Shown: positions 1-11,730 of the stretch, piece by piece
Position numbering within the stretch: position 1 is the stretch's first letter
Layout of the letters: every line of letters starts with the position of its first letter
From: Lineus longissimus
Lineage: Eukaryota; Nemertea; Pilidiophora; Heteronemertea; Lineidae
DNA: 64,000 nucleotides
Assembly (NCBI RefSeq): GCF_910592395.1
Contig: NC_088315.1
Location: 8,432,501 to 8,496,500, forward strand
Reading direction: 5' to 3'
Notes under the pieces: model-generated
The model's input: the letters and a program-made list of their open reading frames with translations, nothing else
Told to the model about the DNA's origin: nothing
The model's database searches: none
Made by a program: the position numbers and the translations under genes

Positions 1-205
1 GTGCCCCAGATGTGTTGCACAATCAGCTGCTTTACCATGCCCAACATGTGTTCAACTATATACCTGCATTGCTGTGCCCCAGATGTGTTGCACAATCAGC
101 TGCTTTACCATGCTCAACATGTGTTCAACTATATACCTGCATTGCTGTGCCCCAGATGTGTTGCACAATCCAACTGCTTTGCCATGCCCAACATGCATTG
201 CCGAG
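1..205. repeat. 73-bp minisatellite, about 2.8 copies, cut by the window edge
   Basis: Units begin at 1, 74 and 147, each opening with gtgccccagatgtgttgcac. The copies are almost identical until about 190. The array starts at the window edge and probably continues to the left. Small open frames here result from the repeat and show no protein-like features. Confidence 0.9.
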
Positions 206-918
206 ATGAATGTATTCCTCACTTCTGCTCATTAAAGCTTTATGACATCCCAAAGGAACTTTTATAGCAATTATTCTTTAGCAAATATTTATCGTCTACA
301 TAAATATGGCTTGTCATTACATAAAGATGGCATGTCATATTCTAATGGCTTCATTTGCCTCTTCTTTCTTTGCGTTGTTTTGTATGAGATGTGTTTTTTA
401 GGAGGTCAGGGCAGAACAGAGATAATTCTCGAACCATCGTTTCGAAGATGACAGCTTATTTTCGTTCTTGAGACATTGCTGTTGTTCTTATATCTTTTGT
501 GGCCTTTATACAGCTGTGGCAGTAGTTAGAGCACAAGAATAGCCAGGTCAGTGGCATATTTCAGCAGCTTGAATCCCAAAGCAGATTCACTAAAAACGGT
601 TCCCTCAATCATTTTGCTTTCCTTGAGCACCCCAGAGGAGAAGCTGTCATCGTTGACAATAGGTCCCAGCCATCCCATGTCTAAGTGATCCAGATTTAGT
701 TAATTGGTGCCATCGATTATCTCCTCTTGTAGAGTATTAGAGGTACAACGTGGCATACAAATGAAGATACACTTTCAATTATATACTCATCTATATTCTG
801 TTCTTGTCTGTGTCTTCGAATGGGGGAGTTATCTTTTTTCTTCCAAGTAAAGCCACCAGCTTGGTCTCTGTCTCTGTGGACAAATAATGCTCAGTGTTGG
901 GATTTAGCAGAGATTTGT
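206..918. other. Unassigned sequence, no gene seen
   Basis: I see no long open frame, splice-framed exon, RNA gene or clear repeat in this stretch. The short open frames have low-complexity or unremarkable translations. Confidence 0.5.
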
Positions 919-1275
919 TGTGTCTATTCATGTTTAGCACAGATTTTTTTCGTGTCTGTTCATGTTAAGTACAGTTTTTTTTCGTGTCTGTTCATGTTAA
1001 GCACAGATTTTGTCATGTCTGTTCATGTTAAGTACAGATTTTTTGTGTCTGTTCATGTTAAGCACAGATTTTGTCTTGTCTGTACATTTTAAGCACAGAT
1101 TTTGTCATGTCTGTTCATGTTAAGTACAGATTTTTTGTGTCTGTTCATGTTAAGCACAGATTTTTTTCTTGTCTGTTCATGTTAAGCACAGATTTTGTCT
1201 TGTCTGTACATTTTAAGCACAGATTTTGTCTTGTCTGTTCATGTTTAGCACAGATTTGTCATGTCTGTTCATGTA
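919..1275. repeat. Degenerate minisatellite of about 30 bp, about 12 copies
   Basis: The core tgtctgttcatgttaagcac followed by agatttt and a short T-rich spacer recurs throughout. Unit length varies because the T run varies, so frames drift. The open frames across it (820-1092 and 1071-1448) are products of the repeat. Confidence 0.88.
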
Positions 1276-2230
1276 AGAGATCCACTGCATCAGAAATCAC
1301 AAAAAAACGACTGGCTTCCATGAGGTCAAGATTTATTGCAAAACACAAATGCTTCTGCCATATAGCAGTTGCTCATAATGGGTACTTGTATGCAAAAATT
1401 CTTACCGCATATATAGTGTTTCCAGGCATTGAGGAATATTGCCAATAATGTCTCTCTCTTGCATTATCAACACCACTCTTATAAGTTATTTATCCTTATT
1501 GAGCTCTGAAATACCGATATGGCGATTGTCACTCAAAATAGTTGCCCAGTTTCGTATTATTGGACAACTGACACGCTCGTTTCGGATTGATGTTTGCGGC
1601 CCTCAAAGTGAGTGATGGGCAGAGATTGCTCATCCTGAGGGTAACCATCTTTATGAATACCACCGACCATCAAATCAAACGAGGCTGACAAAGACATGCC
1701 TCGAGAAATCTTGGCACCGATGGGAGAGATGAAAGCGATTTGGACACTGCTATAAACGGAAAGGCTGGCGAATAAATCTCGGAAATCTTTTCATGAATGT
1801 TGAGCTGTCTTGTCCACCCTGTGGTATAAGCTGCAACCTCTCCGAGCGTCTCCCACCTCCCCGAGTCATGGCCAACCACCTCTCCGAGTCATAGCCAACC
1901 ACCTCTCCGAGTATGGACCTTTCATCCAACTTACAGCTTCCTCACAAGCAAAGGCTATGCGAGGAAACCCAAACTGATTTGGATCATGAATACAAGATTA
2001 ACCTCAAATCCATCTTGTCACAAGAAGTTTGCCAAACTCAAATACTTCCTGCTATATCATTCTGTGAAAATAATTCTTCAATGTGACTCTTAGTAATCCT
2101 CGATAGCTAGACTAAGCACCTTATCCTCTTGGGTCAACCCTTCAAACTGATGAGGTGCATGGTAAGGGCTTTTAAGATCTTTCGTGAAGATCACTGGATT
2201 TGGAATATCAAGCCAGTGATATTTATCATG
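1276..2230. other. Unassigned sequence with a small 24-bp triplication
   Basis: A unit containing ccgagtcatggccaaccacc is repeated about three times at 1852-1916. Nothing else is recognised. Confidence 0.5.
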
Positions 2231-3007
2231 TTAAAGGCCGGGGGTTCCCTATAAATAGCTGATTAGTATTCAGTATGGCAGAAACACACTCATTTCATAT
2301 GCATCAAGAGCTCTGACCAAATTTTTCACTTTTTCTTGAATTACTCCTATAATATGTTGTGTATAAATCCTAAAATGGTACATAGACCCAATGAATGCGA
2401 AACTGAAGGGATTAGCAATTAAGAGTTCATAAAATGTCTGAACTGATGAGAAATAAAGGAATGAAATTTTTTCCCTGCCAGTAACAGTTATATTTTCAAA
2501 ATCAGCTCATGAATATTCATGATCATTAGTGCCTGTGTTTACAACATGAGTATCACTTGTGTTGCTATGGTAAACAAAGATGGTGGATGAAGAGAGGCAG
2601 CATGCTGGATCATTTATGCATGCTAGGTAAAAGTGTAGAAAATCTACTTACAAATCCATCCAAAACTTGTCTAAATCCTTTTTATAAAATTTTGACAAAA
2701 GTACATCCCAGGAAAAAGATAAATCAGCAATTAATTCACATAAGTTTTGATGTCTATGTCAGTTTGCAATCAGCAATGTATCGTATGTGTATTCCACCTC
2801 GGCATCAACTGTTCAGGGATCCATGAAGAAGCAAAATTATATCTTTTCACAATTCCAAATTATTTCAAATTCCACGTCAAGAAAGAAACAAAAGTATTCA
2901 ACTAAAATCGCAATCCTAATCAAAGACCTATGGTGGAAATCACCAAGCAGAATGTCAATACTATTCTTCACCATGTTCACGAAAAATAAGATAAGCAGGA
3001 GGCTGAG

Positions 3008-3598
3008 TCATTCCCACATATGTCCCATGTATGGCAGAGAAGCCGGGTTTGGAAACCATTGTCTAACTAGCAGAAGAACACATTTTGGCATGATGTCCCT
3101 TTTATGGTACACATAATGTTTTCGACGAGGATCTGTGGATAGAGCAGCAGCTTTCCTCTCTTGGTATCTTGCATCATCCCATACACCATAATGAAGAAGC
3201 ATCGTCCAGAACCTTTTGTAAATCAGCCTCCTGTAATCATGGTTGTCTTCATTGGCCTCATGATCCTCTGTCTCCCACCACAGCTGTCTATGATGTTCAT
3301 CACTTATACATGGCTTGCACAGACATATCTGACACTCTTCCCTCTCTTGATCCTGCTCCAACCTAAAATTGTTCATGTAGGGCTGTCCAGGCTCTGGACC
3401 CACTTCTTGGTCATTTGCCTCCCCTTCCTGATCCTGGTCGTTGTTGTCACTTTCCACTTCATCATTCTGCTGTGCTCTGTTCAAGTCTCCAGGGTTTACT
3501 TCCTCTAAATCCCAATTGTAGTGGTTAAAAAGGGCCCGAATGGTTTCTTTTTGCTCCTCGGTAACACCGCGAAGTGCAAAGATTGCATTATTTTCCAT
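3008..3598 (-). CDS. Transposon-associated protein with P2X7-ballast-like C-terminus, 196 aa
   Basis: This is a single uninterrupted minus-strand frame of 196 codons. Residues 40-88 are acidic and glutamine-rich, so probably disordered. A cysteine cluster follows (C89, C92, C94, C97) with H102/H103 and W107/W108, which looks like a metal-binding knuckle. Residues 120-196 form a compact block rich in aromatic and basic residues. It contains HKRDIMPKCV (165-174), then a V-R-x-W-F-P-N-P segment and a terminal YMGHMWE. The order Arg-x-Ile-Met-Pro-x-Cys-Val, then Val-Arg, then aromatic-Pro is the signature I associate with the cytosolic 'ballast' domain of P2X7 receptors and its stand-alone invertebrate relatives. 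No membrane segment or signal peptide is seen, so it is not a channel. It lies head to head with a DDE-transposase-like gene 0.75 kb away, which suggests an accessory protein of the same element. The ballast assignment is by eye. Confidence 0.7.
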   Translation of the reverse strand: MENNAIFALRGVTEEQKETIRALFNHYNWDLEEVNPGDLNRAQQNDEVESDNNDQDQEGEANDQEVGPEPGQPYMNNFRLEQDQEREECQICLCKPCISDEHHRQLWWETEDHEANEDNHDYRRLIYKRFWTMLLHYGVWDDARYQERKAAALSTDPRRKHYVYHKRDIMPKCVLLLVRQWFPNPASLPYMGHMWE

Positions 3599-4345
3599 GG
3601 CTGAGAAGCATGTACGTATCAGTCTTTATGTATCCTTGGTATCATAGACAAAGACTGAATGAAATTGGCGGGAGTAATCTCATGACCTTGAAACTTTGGA
3701 CTAGCATGGAGGGGGGGGGGGGAGGATGTACATGTTTTTACAATTTTTGTTCACAGTCATCTTATTTCACATTGGATGTTAATCATCTGGCTTTTGTTTG
3801 ATCTTTTGGAATTCTAATCAATCTCTATGCATTTTTCGTAATATTTAGGCATTAAAAAACATCAGAAATAAGTAACATCTATATCTTCTACCCCTATACT
3901 ATGATTACTTGGAACTGGCCAACATCATCCCAGAATAATATGTAACCTGGAAAATTTTGCTGACCTGGCAGCTTCTTGGCACATAGTAACCATGTCATAG
4001 CAGATTAGTATAGGCCAAAGCATTTTGTTCTAAGATTAATGGGCAGCAAAGCGCATTATTTTAGAATCAATAGGACTGCTGTAAGAAAGGTCTGTTAGTA
4101 TTGTTCATAAATTTGAACTAATTTTGGGATAGTGAATGTTTGGTTGTTTAATTCTGAGATCTTGGGGTGTTTTCTCAGTGCTAGTTATGTTGTTGTTACA
4201 AGGTATGACACATCCTGTTAATCAAAGAAATACATCAAGTGGTCTTGTGAACTATCATGGTGAAGCTGCATGGTAAACAGGAAATATTGGGAACACCTAT
4301 CATATAAAGGTGAGCTTGGGTCCATTCACTTTCATTGAAGTAACC
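3599..4345. promoter_or_regulatory. Intergenic region between divergent genes, presumed bidirectional promoter
   Basis: About 0.75 kb separates the two start codons, and both genes must initiate within or beyond it. A run of 13 or more G lies near 3709-3722, which could form a quadruplex. No convincing TATA box was found. The promoter role is inferred from position only. Confidence 0.35.
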
Positions 4346-5953
4346 ATGGCTAATAGTCAACCAAAACCATATACTCGCCCTCCAAGGTTCAAAATCGACA
4401 TACCAGGAGATGACACTTTCAGAACGTCGATCCTTTCGAAAATAGCAAAAGTTAGGGACTACTTGAGAATGAAACTTGGCAGTTGTGTGACAAATGCAAC
4501 TGTCATGGAGAACATCCTTGACTTTTGGGACAAGAACCACCAGGTGGAATCGGGGACTGACGAATACTGGGCAGGAATGAATATGTACATGGCCACACCC
4601 ATTGAGAATACAGACCAGAGGAATTTCGTGGTGTCTGATTTTTCCTTTGACAAAATGATTCAAGTCGCAGAGCAGCATGGAAGGCATTGTACATCCGACC
4701 TTTCGGTGATAAACACAATTTATCGTGGACATTGCGTCATCAAAAAGCTTCGGTGTAAGAGACATAAAGCTAGACACAACTACAGCTGGGCATCTTCACC
4801 ATATTTACCAAATGGGGAGTTTCTTTGCAACACACGGATTGGACATGGATACTTTGCAAGTGGAATACTTCCGGTGCAGTACAGAAGATTTACAGAAGCT
4901 GCTGGGATAGGGACTATCTCAAAACAAAAACAAAAAGCTCTTTTTGAGGATTACAAGCCATGTGTGAAAGAGGAATACAAGGCATCAACCCTCAAAGCCC
5001 TCAATGAGGAAAAACAGCGCTATCCAGAAGGGGAAGGGATTGAAATCGAAACAGATGCAAGGCATGGCTGGAGAAAAAATGCCAAGGACTCCAGCATTGC
5101 GTGCCTTGGTGACAAGACCCATAAAGTTCTGTCCTGTCAGAACATTTCGAAGGAAGACGATAAAGTGGCCCAACGGCACGAAAAAATAGGAACTGTTCGA
5201 CTCTATGAATATTTCGATTCCACGGGAACAAAAATCAAAATCCACAGCCATGACCGAAACCTTTCAATCAATAAATACTTGCGGGTGCATCAAAAAGACA
5301 CTAAAAACCAGAATGACGTGTGGCATGGAGTCAAGGGGGCAAGTAAGGCGGTCCTTGAAGTTGGGCAAGGTGCAAAGAAGAGACAAGGTGCCACATGGCA
5401 CGAGCAGCTTCATGACAAAGCTCAGCCAGTTGCCACCCACATACACTGGGCAGTTCAGAATTGTGAGGGAAACCCTGACTACATCAGGAACTCCTTGGAT
5501 AATGTGGTGAAACACTACAGTAATGACCACAGAAAGTGTGCCAAAATATCGCGATGCAAAAAGGACAGGAAATATAAACCTTCCCGTGTTGTCATCACAA
5601 ACACAAAAGCTAAAGATCTTCTTCAAACAGCCATTGAGAACAATGTGATTTATAAACATCCAGAGGATTATGTGCTTGGGAGGACAACCTACCACACAGA
5701 GTCATTCAACAACGTCTTTAATATATTCACTGACAAACGGATATCAATGGGCAGTGACAATTACCAAATGCGAGCCAACCTAGCAGTAGTTCACTGGAAT
5801 GAAAATGTGGACCGTGACGTAACTTCTGTGTGGACCAGCGAGGCCACTGGAAGTTCGCAAAGACAACGAACAAAAAAGAACAGAAAGGCAAACACTTATG
5901 TATACAGAAATAACATTTGGCAGCGGCTTATGGCAAACCTATACCACCAGTAA
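4346..5953 (+). CDS. DDE-type transposase-like protein, Kolobok-like layout, about 535 aa
   Basis: An uninterrupted frame opens at 4310, but I prefer the ATG at 4346 (M13) because its context, aaccATGg, is a strong Kozak match. Numbering from 4310, likely catalytic-core landmarks are: D249 in ETDARHG; D315 in HSHDRNLSIN; the NQNDVWHG block (333-340), typical of the region after the second Asp in these transposases; and E464 in HTESFNN as a candidate third acidic residue. Several Cys/His pairs (C143/C149, C410/C416) might bind metal. The C-terminus is basic and suits nucleic-acid binding. It would act in the nucleus on element ends. The family resembles intronless DDE proteins that are widespread in invertebrates; assignment to Kolobok is inference. 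AATAAA signals lie at 6244 and 6265. No stop or frameshift interrupts it. Confidence 0.75.
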   Translation: MANSQPKPYTRPPRFKIDIPGDDTFRTSILSKIAKVRDYLRMKLGSCVTNATVMENILDFWDKNHQVESGTDEYWAGMNMYMATPIENTDQRNFVVSDFSFDKMIQVAEQHGRHCTSDLSVINTIYRGHCVIKKLRCKRHKARHNYSWASSPYLPNGEFLCNTRIGHGYFASGILPVQYRRFTEAAGIGTISKQKQKALFEDYKPCVKEEYKASTLKALNEEKQRYPEGEGIEIETDARHGWRKNAKDSSIACLGDKTHKVLSCQNISKEDDKVAQRHEKIGTVRLYEYFDSTGTKIKIHSHDRNLSINKYLRVHQKDTKNQNDVWHGVKGASKAVLEVGQGAKKRQGATWHEQLHDKAQPVATHIHWAVQNCEGNPDYIRNSLDNVVKHYSNDHRKCAKISRCKKDRKYKPSRVVITNTKAKDLLQTAIENNVIYKHPEDYVLGRTTYHTESFNNVFNIFTDKRISMGSDNYQMRANLAVVHWNENVDRDVTSVWTSEATGSSQRQRTKKNRKANTYVYRNNIWQRLMANLYHQ

Positions 5954-6254
5954 CTTTTTGACATCTCATGATTTTTTGACAGTAAATTTGGAGCATCATT
6001 AGAATTTGTGTGCTGGTTACTATAACAACCTTCTTTGGGATTTATATTCAGGGAATATATTGTTTTGTGTATTTTGTGTAACACGGAATTATAAGTTGAA
6101 AATGTGATAAAGCCAGTGGTTGATACATATTAAAAATTTTGGAATATACGGAATACAAGCTTGATACAGAGGATGAAATCTGTTCACCATAACAGTATTG
6201 ATGTGAGTCTGACATCTTCTGCATGCATCTCATCATGATTCATAATAAAACAAT

Positions 6255-6372
6255 GGGTGATATGAATAAAGACTAGCAAATGCTTTTGCTGAAAACTCCA
6301 TGTACATTTAAACTAGGCCTTTCTCTTCAAAACTGAAGCAAAAGCATTTACTAGTCTTTATTCATATCACCC
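6255..6372. mobile_element. 118-bp MITE with 36-bp terminal inverted repeats
   Basis: Positions 6255-6290 and 6337-6372 are inverted copies with one mismatch in 36. AAT flanks both sides (6252-6254 and 6373-6375), consistent with a 3-bp target duplication as in PIF/Harbinger-like elements. It lies inside the 3' part of the larger candidate transposon, just beyond the transposase gene. Confidence 0.8.
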
Positions 6373-6785
6373 AATGAGACCCGGCCTCAGTTCATCCGCC
6401 ATCTCACACAAATACTTAAATTTTTTTAGAAACATGCAAATTGAAATTAAGGCTTGTAAAACTCCCTTGGTTCCATTTTGATTTTTGTGGACAATAGCCT
6501 ATACCCTTCAGACTGCAAGATCAAATCCAGTGAAACAAAACTATTATAAACTTCCCACATGTTAGTATAACTGTTTACATTCTTAAAATAACCCAGCCAT
6601 AGCAACACTCTATGAATATAGTATGCATAGCTCCTCCCAGCCTGCTTATCTATCCAGGTAGGCCAGATCGCTCGGCGGTGGTAGCCAGCACCGCATGGCC
6701 CCAGCCCTTTAAAGGTTTACACGCGACCAATAAAAATGTTTAGATATAGAACTATTGTTCATATTCAAAACCGTTCTTGATATAC

Positions 6786-7400
6786 TCTAAATTATATCAA
6801 GAACTTTTAGTCAACAGAGGTCCAACTCAAATCGATCAAATTCTGCGTCTAGATCTTCCATTAGGACTGAATACCCTTTATCATGGTGTCTTGCCGGTGC
6901 TAATTTAGAAGCCATAAAGCTGTCATTCCTTATGTCTGTACCCATGTATTAGTGTCATGTGTCAGGATGGTGTTGTATTAAGAGTGCTGTAGAATCATGG
7001 ATGTGGAGTCAACTTATGATACAAATATTTCACATAATCGCGATGTACGCAAAGGTACTTGCATGGATAGATACCACTCTTGATCATATTCAATACTTCC
7101 TTTCTGAAATTACACTCGATATATCAAGAAGCTTTAGCGATGAAGGTCAAAACTCGGGTCGACAACTGCTTCGGAATATCCTCTAGATTTTCCCCCAGGA
7201 CCAATATATATTCCCTTTTATGTATTAAGGTGACTTGGCGATGCTGATTTGGAAGCCATAAAGCGTCATCGCGTGTCTGGGTACCAGTGAATCAGTGTCA
7301 TTGGTCCCAAAGGTAATATGGGTTGCTGTAGAATCATGGACATTGAGTCAAATTATGATGCGATTATTTCAGAAGGTGAGTTGGAAGCGACAAGCAAAGT
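6786..7400. repeat. Diverged tandem duplication, period about 330-340 bp
   Basis: Blocks such as gaagccataaagc and gctgtagaatcatgga recur in order about 335 bp apart, with blocks near tatatcaagaa and tctagat as well. The copies are old and differ by many substitutions. No coding function is supported. Confidence 0.65.
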
Positions 7401-7414
7401 TCTTCTACATTGTA

Positions 7415-7646
7415 CCACAGTAGAACCTCTCTCTAGTAAGGACATGCTGGGGACTGACAAGTGCTGTCCTTAATAGCTGATGACATGAAAAAGTTCACGC
7501 CTACAGTGCCATCAACAAGGATCAGAAAAATATTCCGCTACACCATTCTGCCTGTCAAGGTTGAACAGAAAAGGAGAGAAATTGAATTAACTGCATATTG
7601 GGTGCAAGCTTATCCCTGACATGCTGAGCGGGGGTGTTTTACTGTA
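7415..7646. mobile_element. MITE of the acagtagaacctctct family
   Basis: The left end reads cacagtagaacctctct. The right end, in reverse complement, reads tacagtaaaacaccccc. Related copies occur at 42542-42740 and 43096-43180, and a fragment near 12966-13030. Confidence 0.6.
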
Positions 7647-10034
7647 ACATTGTGACATAAATGAATTGTACAAATTGACCGAATCAGATGATTTGATTAC
7701 GACAATCAGAAATCAAACGACATTGCTATTCTCTGTTGACAGGATTGTTGAGGGAGATTGGGGTTGGTGGGTTGTTTGACATCCAGCGGGCTCACAAGGC
7801 TATGACTAGGGCATTCTGGGGTGATCTTTGGTGATCTAAGAACGACTAGATCATTTGAAGAAGTGGGAATTGGTGAGCTTTGTCTGGCATCAAGAGGAGC
7901 CATGAGGTCATGACTTGGGCAGGGTATTAAGATCCCCTCCATAGCAAGTCCGGGGCTACTTTCAAAGCAAGGAACAGTGATTCAAGACTCCTGCTGCCTC
8001 TGACCTTCTCATACAAACTTCTAGTAAAACTGAAAAAGTCCTATGCTTGGTTAAAGCATATGCTTGCTTGACAGATCTACACTAAAACTAACATTCAATA
8101 ACATTGTTGTGTTAAACCATACCATTCTTCACCCAAGGGGTTTACGACCCTGCTAAGCTTATTTTCACCCTGGGGTGTTCTACAGGGTGCCCTATACAAA
8201 AAGGGTTTAGCTGGTTTAAATTGAAGAGGGATAATTGGTGGAATTTGTAGTCGGTGGAACGACAAGTTGTGAACCAGTATTATAATCGTTTCCCCTTTTC
8301 GTGTTCATCGTATGAAAGTCTTCAGGTGTCTGGGTGAATGAATTTTGGCAATCAAGTCATCGTTTTCAATTCCAATTGGCTGAACCTTCTTCTAGACAAC
8401 TGATGGATTAACAAGAGGAAGTCTAGCTGCTCAAGTTCGGTAGGTTCCCTCTGATTTTCTTGCCGCCATTCCAATTATTTTGAAGCACAGGACCTAGGCA
8501 TTCACCATGGTGGTCTTGTGTATATTTAGCTGTTCACAAGTTAATTTAGCGTGTAAGTATTGTACGTCTGCTCTACAAATCCATTGTCTGCTATCTTTAC
8601 CAATGGATGTTTATGGTGTTTTTGGCCATAAACTGTTTAAAAGGTTAGTGTGTGTTTACCTCTGTTTTTGTCCTGTCGATAAATAGACAAGAGTCAGAGG
8701 CACTAGTCCTGCCTGAGAAGCTCCTCAAGACTTTGCTCTGTTGATTTGAAGTACAACAGATAACAACCTGGCCTGAGGATCGAAGGTGTCGCAAGAAAAC
8801 TGTGAGGAAGGAAGACCAGCCGACATCCACCAACCAAAGGATTTGATGCTGTCATTGACGCTAAGAAAAGAAGATCTCTGAAGATCTTTAAATTAGTCAC
8901 CGATTTTCACTGACATTGCACCCCCTCTTTTCAGAATCTTCCTGGAAGAGCTAAAATTATCAAATATCAAACCTTAATTTCAAATCTTACGTTTAATCCA
9001 AACACTGCTTACTGAAACGCTTCATTTGGAATTAAGGTTAAGGGGTAATGCTGTAATTTTTGCCAAGTACACAAGGACTTGGCGTGGATAAATTTGCTCA
9101 ATGGCCTAGGTAATCATGGTTTATCTATATAAACATTTCAGTCAACATTGTGACATTGTTAAAACGAGTTATAGTTTATTTGTGAAAAAATATAAAAATT
9201 TTAAAATACTTGAGATTATAATGAGGTACCACTATGTAAAAACTGGTTTGCTTTTAGGTTGCCTTACAAAATCTTTTGTTAAGCCTTTCTGCAAGGTTCA
9301 GGACGGTGTTGTTGTCAAAATGCTATATTAAAAGTATGCTCGAGTTGCAATGTAACAAAATCGCAAAATAGAATGGCCACGAATTTTTCCATTTTTACTG
9401 TCAATGTTAAGGATTGAACACTACCAAACAATGCTGTGCTAGAAAATGATGAAAAAAACTGCCCCAAGTGCTGTTTATCAGCTTCCAACTAAAAAACAAG
9501 AAAAATTCCACCCAGTAATCTTTGTTATCAGATAACGAATCGAAAAAAATTCTATCATGAAATTTCTGTTTTTGACAAGTTTGACATGTCTAGGAAAGTT
9601 AAAGATACGTAATTCGATAATAGATTTGCGGCTTATTTACTACCGCTGTATTGTATTTCTCGAGCAGAAGAATGTGATGGTAGATTCTAAGCCTAATGGA
9701 AGTTGACTGGTGATTATCGCTTCAACGGATGGGTAGTTGAGATAATGGAATATTGTAATCTATCCGAATGCGAACGTGCTTTTTTTGGATATTGAGGCAT
9801 AAACGGTACTTTTTATAAGTGTATTACGCACCAGTGTGGCGGAGAGCTTTTTCTTTTGAAATTGTTTTAGATTTTTTGTGGTGTGAGGTTTATCTGGTAA
9901 ACCAAATTTTCGTGCTGCTTTTTTTTCACATTTTGTAGTTAATTGGGCAAATGTGTCGACCGACAGATGACATTTACTGTTGCTTTGACTGTCTTTTGTT
10001 GCCTCCCTTGGACTACTTTCCAACCTTGCCTGTA
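7647..10034. other. Unassigned sequence, no gene seen
   Basis: There are only short, unremarkable open frames. I searched for the missing N-terminal half of the WW domain of the downstream gene and did not find it here. Confidence 0.45.
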
Positions 10035-10325
10035 CTGCCTTGTGTTGCCTAGCTTGGACTGCCTTGTGTTGCCTAGCTTGGACTGCCTTGTGTTGCCTAG
10101 CTTGGACTGCCTTGTGTTGCCTAGCTTGGGCTGCCTTGTGTTGCCTAGCTTGGGCTGCCTTGTGTTGCCTTGCTCGGGCTGCCTTGTGTTGCCTAGCTTG
10201 GGCTGCCTTGTGTTGCCTTGCTTGGACTGCCTTGTGTTGCCTTGCTTGGACTGCCTTGTGTTGCCTAGCTTGGGCTGCCTTGTGTTGCCTAGCTTGGACT
10301 GCCTTGCGTTGCTTTGCTTGGACAG
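10035..10325. repeat. 24-bp minisatellite, about 12 copies
   Basis: The unit ctgccttgtgttgcctagct plus tgga varies slightly between copies. As 24 is a multiple of three, long frames stay open on both strands (9939-10334 minus; 9943-10338 and 10040-10441 plus). They encode simple 8-residue repeats and are not supported as genes. A shared sequence, acagatgacattt, flanks the array on both sides. Confidence 0.9.
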
Positions 10326-11503
10326 CATTGTCACTTGAGAAAGTCAGAACATTGCTTGAGTTGGTTCGTCAAAAGAGTCAACAGACAGATGACATTTTTC
10401 CTGTGTTTTCACTACTGTGTGTTGATGTTTTTGAAGTGTAGGAGTTATATTGTGGAGGTACAAACAGTTGTGTTGGAAATCCCTGCACATTGCTTCCTGA
10501 GGTTAACCCCCTCCTATCGATGTGATTCATAAGGTGTCAAGTTACCTATAGGGTGCAGCAGATTAGTTTTACGGGTTAATGAGGGTAAGAATTAGATTTT
10601 ATGAAAATCGGGCTCAATACAATGGAATTCTTTCTATAAATCATTCGAAAGCAGTTTATATACTTTCTTAACTAACCGGTAGGCCGTTGCTTTGTTGACC
10701 TTAAGCAGGAGGAAGGTTGAATGAAGCCATGAAATCTAAGGTTTTGCCTGCATCAAAGTATTAGGCCTATTATGGATCGGCATTTGTATTTGACGGGAAA
10801 ATGTTGCAAAGTATTGAAGTCTGCACTGATAAGGTAGTAGTTTTCATCATCATACTCTGTCTGAATTACCATGCTGTTTTGATTTCATTCCCAAGTAAGC
10901 CCTCTGTATGGTCCTCAAGATGGGCGTACTGATCGATGCTTTGGCAGCTTTCTGCCCGGAGTCTTAGACCAACACCATGACATAATTGGACGTCTTGGTG
11001 CTGGAGCTCGATTACTCCAATACTGCAGGGAGACGAGTGGAAATGACATTGTTTTTGTCCTATCGGAGTGCCGCAAAGCCCAACCTCAGCTGCACACATG
11101 CGGTGGGAAAGGTTTCCCAAGCCATGTGCATGCTAAGAAAAGATGTGTTTTTTTACTAGACGGGGTGTTATAAAGTTTAAACAAAGTTGGAAAAATGCAA
11201 AGCCATTGCAGAGGAGTATCTCACTAATCAAACAGGAGGGATCATCTAATGAACGAATAATGCCATTACTCCTTTAAAAGCATCACTTGAGTGTCGTACA
11301 TGTAGGTGGCCAATATTGGCTGACTTTGTTCCACATCAGGAAGTTCTTTGGTCACTGATGCATCTGTGGCCAGGAAGTGGTCACAAGTGGCTGCGACAGT
11401 CGATTAACGGGCGGCCACACATGGTTTTAGCAGATTGGAGGAAGTTGTAACAGGATTAGTTGGACTCGATATCAATTTTGCTGCTGTCGGCACCTGTAGT
11501 ATT
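10326..11503. other. Unassigned sequence, no gene seen
   Basis: No supported exon or repeat is seen. Confidence 0.45.
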
Positions 11504-11730
11504 GAGCTTGGCCAGTCAACCGAATTAGTTCTGTCAACAACCACTACTGCAGATAGCGGTCACAGTGCCCAATTCCTGACCTAGAAGTTGTGGGTTCGAT
11601 TCTCTCCCGAGCTTGGCCAGTCACTCAAGTTGGTTGCGAGAACAACCACTGCTGCAGGCAGAGGTGTAGCGGTCACAGTGGCCAACTCTTGACCTAGAAG
11701 TTGTGGGTTGGATTCTCTTCCAAGCTTAAT
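11504..11730 (+). repeat. Tandem duplicate of a tRNA-like SINE fragment
   Basis: Two copies start at 11504 and 11609 with gagcttggccagtca. Each carries a polymerase III B-box-like sequence (gtgggttcgattctc in the first). The A-box region is degenerate. Confidence 0.5.

Larger units (their letters stand above)
2235..6708. mobile_element. Candidate TTAA-flanked DNA transposon with two divergent genes
   Basis: Two intronless protein genes lie head to head (3598-3008 minus, 4346-5953 plus). They are enclosed by TTAA at 2231-2234 and TTAA at 6709-6712. The left end begins AGGCCGGGGG and the reverse complement of the right end begins AGGGCTGGGG, a short imperfect terminal inverted repeat. Both subterminal regions contain gtgttgctatgg in inverted orientation. 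TTAA target duplication is typical of Kolobok and piggyBac elements, and the transposase layout looks more like Kolobok. Both genes are uninterrupted, so the copy may be young or domesticated. The boundaries are inferred and need other copies for confirmation; the coding content is much surer than the ends. Confidence 0.4.

Noticed and set aside
6960-7375. Repeated ATG-led segments reading MDVESTYD and MDIESNYD with donor-like ends, as possible first exons
   Set aside because: The donor-like sites are at non-equivalent positions in the two copies, the phase (1) does not match exon 15111, and the segments lie within an old tandem duplication.
9939-10441. Open frames of about 131 codons with 8-residue repeats
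   Set aside because: These are by-products of a 24-bp minisatellite, open on both strands.
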